Assembly (NCBI GenBank): GCA_934661195.1
Contig: CAKUJD010000002.1
Location: 124,001-188,000 of the forward strand
Direction of reading: 5' to 3'
Length of the DNA: 64,000 nucleotides
DNA from: an uncultured Muribaculaceae bacterium
Lineage (GTDB): Bacteria > Bacteroidota > Bacteroidia > Bacteroidales > Muribaculaceae
A model generated the notes under the pieces. It was given only the letters and a program-made list of their open reading frames with translations. It ran no database searches and was not told the DNA's origin. Below are positions 1 to 6,246 of this stretch, piece after piece (positions within the stretch are counted from its first letter, which is position 1; the number at the start of each line of letters is the position of its first letter). The translations under genes were made by a program, and so were the position numbers.

Positions 1-1356
1 GTAGGGAATGTCGGTCATAGCCGAGTCGAGACCCTCATATTTGTCGGGCGTGAACGTGTAGGCGTGGTCGTTGTAATACACGTTGTAGTACAGCTCGTTC
101 ACGTTAAGCTCCTCGCCGCCTACACCCACGGTGGGTATCACAAAACTCAGCTGGTCGCACTTGCTCAGCTGCTTCACGCTGCTTATCACGGGGTCGGCGG
201 GCACAATCGGCTTGTCCTCGGCCAGGGTGAGTTGCGGAGCCACATATTCGCTGATTATGTACAGATTGCTGCGGCCGGCGTTGATGAGCAGCGTGGCCGG
301 GTATTTCGCTGTAATCGTGTCGGCCTTCTCGTTGCTTGGCGTCAGCTCAAGCGCCTCAGTCTGGTCGTAGTTGAAATATTTGCTGCCCGTTGAACTGCTC
401 TCCACCTTGGCGTTGCCTGCCAGCATATACACGTGCGAGTTGTAAATCTTGTCCACTCCCAGATATTGGCGCGCTGGCACCTCAATCTTGCCTTCGGCAG
501 TGAGCTGCGCCTTCACGGCGCCGTCGGGCAGATCGGTACAGATGTGGTCGAGGTAGGCCGTCTGCAGGTTGCTCGGGTTCACATATGCGCTCGTCATCAT
601 GTAGGTGGTGGAGTCGAGTTTGGCGGCTTTAGGAATGTATTCCATCTTGTAGGCCAGCTTTTGGGCGTCGGCCGGGGCCTTGGCCACCACATCGTGGTTC
701 ACGGTATACTTTATGTCGTAGTCGCCCATGTAGTACCATTCGCCCTTGGCGTCGCCAAGACCCACAAGGCAGTCGTCAACCTGCGTGAGCGTGTCGTTGC
801 GCCACACAAAGCGCACCTTGGTGTTCACCGAGTCGACCACAAAGCTGCTGCTGTCGCTGTTCAGCTTCATGCGGTAGGCATAGTAGGGGTCGCCATAGTC
901 AATGGCGTAGGGTTGCGGTGTGTCCATCACTATGGTGTCGCCCTTTGCCTTGGTGCATTTCAGCCAGGGGTTGCCCAGCGCCCATATGTAGGCTTGCGAT
1001 ATGGGAGCTTGGATGTAGATGCAGCCGTCGCTGCCCTCCACCACGCCGCCCAGGCCGCCGTCCACCTTCTGGGTGTAGACGTCGCCAAATCCCATGCCGT
1101 AGGCGCTTGAGTTGACATACATGTTTTCAAACAACTTCCCGGCCGGGGTGGCGGTGATTGGCTCGCTGGCAGCCGCCTTGCGCGGCGCGCGGCTGGCATT
1201 GCCTGGCAGGATGGCTGCCACTTCATTCAGGTGCCACTGGTTGCACTTGAGCGGCGACTGGTTGGGCCGCGCATTCTTCACACTCATTGGCGCGCCTGCG
1301 GCGGCGCACGTCATTGCACACAGGCCTGTGGCGATAATAAGTAACGTTTTCCTCAT
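1..1356 (-). CDS. Secreted protein of unknown function, truncated by the window edge
   Basis: An open frame of 452 codons runs from an ATG at 1356 to the left edge of the window without a stop, so the C-terminus is missing. The first 20 or so residues (MRKTLLIIATGLCAMTCAAA) are a typical Sec signal peptide. After it come a short Arg/Ala/Pro-rich linker and Tyr- and Asp-rich beta-type sequence (for example FENMYVNSSAYGMGFGDVY around residue 78), in keeping with an exported beta-sandwich protein of Bacteroidales. No catalytic motif was recognised. If the missing end carries a C-terminal sorting domain, it could be type IX cargo; that is a guess. It lies downstream of the MATE gene on the same strand with a gap of about 105 bp. 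Confidence 0.8.
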   Translation of the reverse strand, partial: MRKTLLIIATGLCAMTCAAAGAPMSVKNARPNQSPLKCNQWHLNEVAAILPGNASRAPRKAAASEPITATPAGKLFENMYVNSSAYGMGFGDVYTQKVDGGLGGVVEGSDGCIYIQAPISQAYIWALGNPWLKCTKAKGDTIVMDTPQPYAIDYGDPYYAYRMKLNSDSSSFVVDSVNTKVRFVWRNDTLTQVDDCLVGLGDAKGEWYYMGDYDIKYTVNHDVVAKAPADAQKLAYKMEYIPKAAKLDSTTYMMTSAYVNPSNLQTAYLDHICTDLPDGAVKAQLTAEGKIEVPARQYLGVDKIYNSHVYMLAGNAKVESSSTGSKYFNYDQTEALELTPSNEKADTITAKYPATLLINAGRSNLYIISEYVAPQLTLAEDKPIVPADPVISSVKQLSKCDQLSFVIPTVGVGGEELNVNELYYNVYYNDHAYTFTPDKYEGLDSAMTDIPY

Positions 1357-1461
1357 AATAGCTGAATATTAAATTCTGTGAAATCTTATTGATTTCCCAC
1401 AAAATTACCATAATCAACTATAATATGCAAGTTGCAGCGCTAAAATTTGATGAATTGTTAA

Positions 1462-2892
1462 TCATGCTGCGCCTCGCAGCTTGGTGTTGATCCATTTGCC
1501 AGAGCGCAGGCGCAGCAGGAATATGCCGCCGCGCACACACAGCTCGGCGCACATTGCCACCCACACGCCGCGCAGCCCCATGTGGGGCGCAAGGGTGGCT
1601 GCCAGCGTCAGGCGCACTCCCCACATGCTGGCCAGGTTTATCACGCACGGGGCCACTGTGCTGCCAGCGCCCACAAACACACCGTTGCACACAATGGCTG
1701 CTGCAAACAGCGGCTCGGCAAACGCCTCGATGCGCAGCACCTCGGCCCCGAGGCTCACCACCTGCTCCACGGGCGACATTATGCCCATCATCACCTCGGC
1801 CCCGGCATAGAGCAGCACACCCATCACTCCCATCATGGCCATGCCCGTGGCCACGGCAAGGCGCGCAAAGCTGCGGGCCAGGTCCTTGCGCCCCGCGCCC
1901 AGACTCTGACCGATTAGTGTGGTGGCCGCGTCGCCAATGCCGAAGCCGGGCATGTAGCATATGCTCTCGGCCGTCACAGCAAACGCGTTGGCAGCAATGG
2001 CAATGGTGCCAATCGGGGCCACAATGCCAGTGATTATGATCTGCGCGCTGTTCATCACTATGAACTGCATGCCCATGGGAAAACCAATCTTCAGCGCGCG
2101 GCCCACGCACCACCACTGCGGCCTGTAGCTGCCGCGCGTGCCCGCCAGACTCAGCTCCTTCGACCGCCGGCACAGGTAGTGCAGCATTGCCGCACACGTC
2201 ACCACCGTGGCAAGTGCTGTGCCCAGCGAGGCGCCTGCCACGCCAAGCCCCGCCCCGGGAATGCCGATTTCCATGCCCAGCACGCAGTGGCGCGAGGTGG
2301 GGTAGATGAGCAGGTAGTTAAACACCACGTCAAGCAGGCACATGGCCGCGTTCATCAGGCTCGGCACCTTCATGTTGCCGCTGCACCGCAGCATGGCCGC
2401 CCCAAGGAAGTTGAGCACTATCACAGGCAGGCATATCGAGTAGATAAGAAAATATTCCGATGCCATGCGGCACACTTCAGGCTCGCCGCCAAGCCACTGA
2501 GGCAGCCGCTGGCTTATGGCGCAGCCCAGCGCAGCCAGCGCCACTCCAGCCAGCGTGCACACCACCAGAGCCTGACGCAGCACCTGCCGCGCCTTGGCGT
2601 GGTCGTTGGCCCCAATCTGGTGGGCCACCTGCACGGCAAATCCCGTGGCAATGGCACTCGACACACCGCTAAGCAGCCAAATGGTGGTGGCCACTATGCC
2701 TATGGCGGCCGACGACTCAGCCCCCAGCCGGCCCACCATCGACGTGTCGATGTATTGCATCGCCACATTCGACACCTGTGCCATTATGGCCGGCGTGCTC
2801 AGTTGCAGAGTGAGCCTTAGCTTCTGGCCGCGCGTCATGCGCTGGCCATTGCGAATCATGTCGATAAGTCCCGAAGTTGCCACAGTTGCCAT
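1462..2892 (-). CDS. MATE family multidrug efflux transporter
   Basis: This 476-residue, strongly hydrophobic protein has about 12 predicted membrane segments arranged as two MatE halves (roughly residues 33-200 and 260-430). The N-terminal half shows the family features: LSTPAIMAQVSNVAMQYIDT at about residue 32, followed by MVGRLGAESSAAIG. MATE proteins exchange Na+ or H+ for cationic drugs or metabolites across the inner membrane; the substrate cannot be told here. The length is normal for the family. The gene has its own promoter at 2928-2958, and an IS element begins only about 40 bp upstream of that promoter. The secreted-protein gene lies downstream on the same strand. Confidence 0.93.
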   Translation of the reverse strand: MATVATSGLIDMIRNGQRMTRGQKLRLTLQLSTPAIMAQVSNVAMQYIDTSMVGRLGAESSAAIGIVATTIWLLSGVSSAIATGFAVQVAHQIGANDHAKARQVLRQALVVCTLAGVALAALGCAISQRLPQWLGGEPEVCRMASEYFLIYSICLPVIVLNFLGAAMLRCSGNMKVPSLMNAAMCLLDVVFNYLLIYPTSRHCVLGMEIGIPGAGLGVAGASLGTALATVVTCAAMLHYLCRRSKELSLAGTRGSYRPQWWCVGRALKIGFPMGMQFIVMNSAQIIITGIVAPIGTIAIAANAFAVTAESICYMPGFGIGDAATTLIGQSLGAGRKDLARSFARLAVATGMAMMGVMGVLLYAGAEVMMGIMSPVEQVVSLGAEVLRIEAFAEPLFAAAIVCNGVFVGAGSTVAPCVINLASMWGVRLTLAATLAPHMGLRGVWVAMCAELCVRGGIFLLRLRSGKWINTKLRGAA

Positions 2893-2927
2893 TATATAAA
2901 AGTGTATTTATTCAGAAAAAGCAACCG

Positions 2928-2958
2928 CAAAGTTAGCAAACCTCCCCCAAACCACCAA
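2928..2958 (-). promoter_or_regulatory. Bacteroidota-type promoter of the MATE gene
   Basis: On the minus strand a TAACTTTG box (2928-2935) matches the -7 consensus TAnnTTTG, and a TTG (2956-2958) lies 20 bp upstream at the -33 position. The predicted transcript would start about 45 bp before the ATG. Confidence 0.6.
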
Positions 2959-2995
2959 CCCCGCCCGCCCAAATTCCCCATTTCCCCCCCCAACC

Positions 2996-3010
2996 CAATG
3001 TTGTCCTAAA
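2996..3010 (+). repeat. Left terminal inverted repeat of the IS4-type element
   Basis: CAATGTTGTCCTAAA here is the exact reverse complement of 4340-4354 (and of 4318-4332). It marks the end of the element downstream of the transposase gene. Confidence 0.8.
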
Positions 3011-3080
3011 TAAATTACGGGCATGAAGAAAGTGAGGACGTTAGAAAACGCACCCCCTCAATGTCTATTTGTGTCCCATT

Positions 3081-4232
3081 TTACCCCATTCCCTCTTGCT
3101 CAGGCGGAGGCGTAAACGGCTCGTTCAGCCACATTTCAAGATTGATTTTTGTGAAAGTGTTCAGTCTGAGCGACACGACAAGATTGGCGAGTCCCCACTT
3201 GTACTTGGCAATGTGTTTAAGCCAGCAAAGCAGCAGCATCGTTGACAATGCGGTCCATATCTGTGTCTCAACAGCATTGCGCGATGTGCCGATGAAACTC
3301 TTTATTTTCAGCAGCTGCTTGATGTTTCTGAAGAATATCTCAATCATCCACCTGGCTTTGTAGAGTTCCGCTATCGTGGAGGCAGCCAGCTTGAAATTGT
3401 TGGTGAGCAGCTGCACCACGTAGCCGTGCTCGTCATTCCAGACTGCTATCTGTCTGAGCGGTTTGGCGTATTTCCCCTTAGTCTGTGCGCCCGCCAGCTC
3501 TATAACCTCGTCAATGAGCACATCCTGCGCTCTCTTTTCGGGCAGTGGGAGCTCCTTGAGTTGTGTGTAAAGCAGGTTGTCCTTGTGCCTGACGACAAAA
3601 AACACATTTCTGCTGTCCCAATTGTCAAGAAGGGAGAAATCACAATAGCCACGGTCTGCAACAACCACGGAATGAGACGAAATTGGGATGTCAAAGGCCC
3701 CCTTGTTGTCCTCGCACTTGCCGTCTGTGACGTTTACGAACTCGGGAAGGAGGCTGTCGTGGTCAAGCAGCGTGTGCATCTTCACCGCGCCTTTCTTTGT
3801 GGTGTAGTGCGCCCATTCATATAGCGACATGGCCAGTGTGATGGTTGACGAGTCCAGCAACTTGATTGGCATCTTGAAACGGAATCTGGTGCGCTGCCAT
3901 GCCGCCTGCTGTCCGAAATAAGCTGCCATGGCATAGAATATGCAGCGGAACAATGTGCTGCTCCTGTTGGCGTTCTGGTATGCCACTGTCGATTTTGAGG
4001 GGGCGTGGCAGATTCCCAGGTGGCTCAGGTTGCCGTTGGCCGAATTCAGCCCGTTGGATATGTCACGCACCGAGTCGCATCCTGAGAACTGGCAGAACAT
4101 AATGCTTATGAACTGGCTTTAGGTGTCGTAGCCCTTGCAGTGCTTGTCCGTTTTTTCTTCATGGATGATTTTTCTTATGTTTTCTTTGGGCAGTTTGCCG
4201 ATTGCTTGAGCGAAAAGTGTTATATTTGCCAT
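3081..4232 (-). pseudogene. IS4-family DDE transposase interrupted by an in-frame TAA
   Basis: The frame begins at an ATG at 4232 (MANITLFAQAIGKLPKENIR, the usual N-terminal part of this transposase group) and runs in phase to the stop at 3081, but codon 38 (4119-4121) is TAA, where relatives usually have Trp in a KGYDTW-like segment. After the stop the sequence continues normally (SQFISIMFCQFSGCDSVRDI). Catalytic residues are intact: an Asp in LLDSSTITLAM, an Asp in VVVADRGYCDF, and the Y-x2-R-x3-E-x6-K signature in YKARWMIEIFFRNIK. Restart at ATG 4100 would give a 339-residue protein lacking the first 44 residues, which normally help bind the terminal repeats. It is therefore most likely inactive unless the stop is read through. 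Confidence 0.85.
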
Positions 4233-4310
4233 AGGAAGTAAAAGAGGTGGTTCTCTTTGCTAAGGTAGTGAATTCTGCCTTAGCATTTACTTCCTTTTTT
4301 GTTTTTTGCT

Positions 4311-4354
4311 GAAAACGTTTAGGACAACATTGGAAAACGTTTAGGACAACATTG
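4311..4354 (+). repeat. Tandem 22-bp duplication of the IS right end
   Basis: Two identical 22-bp units (4311-4332 and 4333-4354), each starting GAAAACG and ending GGACAACATTG, lie head to tail. Each contains the full terminal repeat of the element. This looks like a scar of aberrant transposition, of one element beside the end of another, or of slippage. Confidence 0.85.
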
Positions 4355-4367
4355 CGATAAATTCCAT

Positions 4368-4404
4368 GGTCGATTGACCAACGCAAATTTAGGTATAATT
4401 TTTG
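4368..4404. repeat. Copy A of a 37-bp imperfect repeat with a leftward -7 box
   Basis: This segment matches 5960-5996 at 30 of 37 positions by direct comparison. Both contain GGTCnnnnGACC, an interrupted dyad, and a minus-strand TAAATTTG box (here at 4384-4391) that fits the Bacteroidota -7 element. It lies just outside the IS right end, so a transcript from this box would run into the transposase gene. The repeat may be a duplicated promoter/operator. Confidence 0.55.
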
Positions 4405-4574
4405 TAAATTAAAAGGCGATGCGTCTGTGGATCGTTTCAAGCTGTTGACGAGTATTTCCTCATGGTGATATTAAGTCCTCTTTTAGCGTAATGCTTTGGG
4501 TATATAGTGCCATTTGTTCTGCAAAGAAAGTGCTAAAATTCATAGTAAAGCACTGTGTCCTTAAGATTTAGTAG

Positions 4575-4582
4575 TACTTTTG
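4575..4582 (+). promoter_or_regulatory. Likely -7 box for the orphan gene at 4609
   Basis: TACTTTTG matches TAnnTTTG and lies 26 bp before the ATG at 4609. No good -33 TTTG is seen at the right distance. A transcript starting here would exclude the upstream ATG at 4555, which supports 4609 as the start codon. Confidence 0.45.
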
Positions 4583-4608
4583 TCTGTTACAAAAAAAGAA
4601 AGTACCAC

Positions 4609-4971
4609 ATGTGTAAAGAAGCAGTTACTCAATCAGAATTCATTGGGCATGATTTATTTGGCAATGAATACAATTGCAAGTATCCTCCAAACCGTGAGAA
4701 GAATGGGAATGATTTTGAGGGCTATCCATCCCCCAATCAGCTAACATTCTTTTATGATTTCTGCATTCAGCAATACGGTGTCGCCTTTTATTATGGAGAT
4801 GTCCTGTATGAAGCTGAATTCACGGATAACGGTCCAACGCTCACCAACCGAGAGACAGGCGATATTCAAGGGCCGTTTGATAGTGCAGTTCAACTGCTTG
4901 AAAATGCAGACGTAAACGGTCATAAGATGATTCGCATTATCGACCAGCTGGACCATGTTGTTATTCATTAA
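4609..4971 (+). CDS. Small orphan protein in the AT-rich island
   Basis: This 120-residue acidic protein begins MCKEAVTQSEFIGHDLFGNE. The frame stays open back to 4555, but a -7 box at 4575-4582 favours the ATG at 4609. There is no signal peptide or membrane segment, so it should be cytoplasmic. I do not recognise the family. The sequence is rich in aromatic and acidic residues (QLTFFYDFCIQQYG near residue 44, VAFYYGDVLYEAEF near 60) and looks like a compact alpha/beta protein. Base composition is clearly more AT-rich than the surrounding genome, and it lies beside an IS end, so horizontal acquisition is likely. A small immunity or accessory protein is possible but unproven. Confidence 0.65.
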   Translation: MCKEAVTQSEFIGHDLFGNEYNCKYPPNREKNGNDFEGYPSPNQLTFFYDFCIQQYGVAFYYGDVLYEAEFTDNGPTLTNRETGDIQGPFDSAVQLLENADVNGHKMIRIIDQLDHVVIH

Positions 4972-5024
4972 TGGATTTCAAGCAGATATTATAGTCCCTT
5001 AGGATTCGAAGCTGCATGCAAATC

Positions 5025-5108
5025 AGGCTTGGGCCCAAGTAAATCGAGGCTCGAGCTTGATTTTTTACAAGCCCAAGTCAAAGCCTCGGAGAGTTTGCGT
5101 CCAAGCCT
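5025..5108. repeat. Nested inverted repeats between convergent orphan genes
   Basis: Three arm pairs nest: AGGCTTGG 5025-5032 with 5101-5108 (8 bp), CGAGGCT 5045-5051 with 5082-5088 (7 bp), and GCTTG 5055-5059 with 5068-5072 (5 bp) around a T-rich loop. A separate 12-bp palindrome, CTTGGGCCCAAG, lies at 5028-5039. The stretch could fold into a long hairpin in RNA from either strand. Its role is unknown; a terminator, small RNA or decayed MITE are options. Confidence 0.45.
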
Positions 5109-5186
5109 ATTGTTATTCCCCGTATTTGTGGGTCTCACTGCACAAGCAATCCAGCTGGAATGTGACCCCCGCTACCCGTGAAAGCA

Positions 5187-5221
5187 AAAGAAAATAGCCC
5201 ATAAACTCTAATTTATGGGCT
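5187..5221 (-). terminator. Terminator of the orphan membrane protein gene
   Basis: A perfect 10-bp stem (AGCCCATAAA 5196-5205, TTTATGGGCT 5212-5221) with a 6-nt loop lies just after the stop codon at 5244. In the minus direction it is followed by TATTTTCTTTT. Confidence 0.65.
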
Positions 5222-5243
5222 GCTCATATATTAAGTGGCTGCC

Positions 5244-5813
5244 TTATTTCGCCTCACTCGTGCTGAATGCGGCGTATTGCTCATAAGTGAAATCCTTAAG
5301 GTACGATGGCATCTCTTTTCCAATTAGCTCGTACAACTTTTCGTTTCTCGATAATTCCTCGCTAATGGCCTTATCAAGTGGCTTAGTGATGGGTGATTGT
5401 GTTTCTGTGTCCCAATCATTCGTGTAGATCACACGCTTTTGGTCCTTGTCAGTGAGGCTCATATTTATTAGAATCTTTAACAGACTGAAAACGTAAGAAT
5501 TAATTATGCTGTAAGCCATATCGGCATTTCCGGTGAAGTATAATTTCCTTACTCTTGCAAGTAATTCTTCTCTTGTGATATTGGCTGCCGACGTGTCATT
5601 TTTCTGTATGGTGTTTTTCAGCGATTTCACGTCATCGGTCATTCGCCAAATCTTAAAGAACAGAATCACATCAAGTACACCGACGGCAAAGTAAAGGAGC
5701 GCGAATAGCACTGTCCACCCCGATGGTCCTGCATCGTATTCATCTGGATAATACGCAAATGCGCTTCCTGTGCCAACAAGCAGCAACGAAACAAATACTA
5801 CTACCTTTCTCAT
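5244..5813 (-). CDS. Orphan protein with an N-terminal signal or anchor and one further membrane segment
   Basis: The protein has 189 residues from the ATG at 5813. The frame is open further upstream to 5936, but only the 5813 start puts a signal peptide (MRKVVVFVSLLLVGTGSAFA) at the N-terminus. After a short acidic Tyr/Pro-rich segment comes a second hydrophobic stretch (WTVLFALLYFAVGVLDVILF, about residues 33-52), then a charged, probably helical domain of some 130 residues. The topology suggests a membrane-anchored protein; the side on which the domain lies is not certain. The family is not recognised. It is convergent with the gene at 4609, shares its AT-rich composition and ends in its own terminator. 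Confidence 0.7.
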   Translation of the reverse strand: MRKVVVFVSLLLVGTGSAFAYYPDEYDAGPSGWTVLFALLYFAVGVLDVILFFKIWRMTDDVKSLKNTIQKNDTSAANITREELLARVRKLYFTGNADMAYSIINSYVFSLLKILINMSLTDKDQKRVIYTNDWDTETQSPITKPLDKAISEELSRNEKLYELIGKEMPSYLKDFTYEQYAAFSTSEAK

Positions 5814-5959
5814 GATAATGTTTTCTTGTAAGGCTGTCGGTCCCAAGCCTTGTTCTGCAAAAATAAGAGGCGTGGGCCAACTAATGCCACGTCTGTTGAG
5901 ATGGTCGTAGGTGATTTTCTCAAAAGAGTAAAGCAAAACGCCTCAAAAAAATCTTCACG

Positions 5960-5996
5960 GGTCAGTAGACCAATGCAAATTTAAGAATAATTATTG
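5960..5996. repeat. Copy B of the 37-bp imperfect repeat, upstream of the 5813 gene
   Basis: Partner of 4368-4404 (30 of 37 identical). The minus-strand TAAATTTG at 5976-5983 is a plausible -7 box for the gene starting at 5813, though it would leave a leader of roughly 155 nt. The GGTCnnnnGACC dyad lies just downstream of the box, where an operator could sit. Confidence 0.5.
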
Positions 5997-6146
5997 CCGC
6001 TACAAACAATTAATTACTGCTTGTGTGCTTGTGAACACACCGGGAAAGCATCTGTGTGTTGGTCGAGTGGGGGCTTTGAGGTTACAGAAGGCGCGTTTTG
6101 CAACATGCTGCAGTGCGTTTTGCCGCATGTTTCGTGGATTCGTGGC

Positions 6147-6154
6147 TAAATTTG
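6147..6154 (+). promoter_or_regulatory. Likely -7 box of the large secreted-protein gene
   Basis: TAAATTTG matches the TAnnTTTG consensus about 93 bp before the ATG at 6247. No clear -33 box is seen. Confidence 0.4.
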
Positions 6155-6246
6155 CCGCGCACAGTCGGGGGGCTTGCCTTGAGCAGGGCCACACTTCTAT
6201 GCACCATCAACAAACCTATTATTCCTTTTTCTTAAACAAACAGCTT

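Larger units (their letters stand above)
2996..4354 (-). mobile_element. IS4-family insertion sequence, probably inactive
   Basis: A 15-bp perfect terminal inverted repeat, CAATGTTGTCCTAAA, is seen at 2996-3010 and in reverse complement at 4340-4354, giving an element of about 1.36 kb around one leftward transposase gene. The right end is duplicated: a 22-bp unit at 4311-4332 is repeated exactly at 4333-4354, so the inner copy could equally be the original end. The flanks (AACC on the left, CGAT on the right) do not show a target-site duplication. The element sits between the MATE promoter and an AT-rich island. Confidence 0.85.
5814..6246. other. 433-bp gap between divergent genes, with promoters on both strands
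   Basis: No credible gene is seen. The gap marks the change from AT-rich island to GC-rich DNA. It carries copy B of the 37-bp repeat (5960-5996) with a leftward TAAATTTG box, and a rightward TAAATTTG box at 6147-6154. An open frame starting at 6025 is only an upstream extension of the secreted-protein gene and would bury its signal peptide. Confidence 0.6.

Noticed and set aside
1418..2197. A 259-codon frame overlapping the MATE gene on the same strand
   Set aside because: It is out of phase with the well-supported MATE reading frame and is Cys/His/Gly/Arg-rich.
4159..4440. A 93-codon minus-strand frame across the right end of the IS
   Set aside because: It runs through the terminal repeat, its duplication and the promoter-like repeat, and out of frame over the true transposase N-terminus.
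6025..6246. A 74-codon N-terminal extension of the secreted protein
   Set aside because: It would bury the signal peptide that starts at 6247, and it covers the promoter region.
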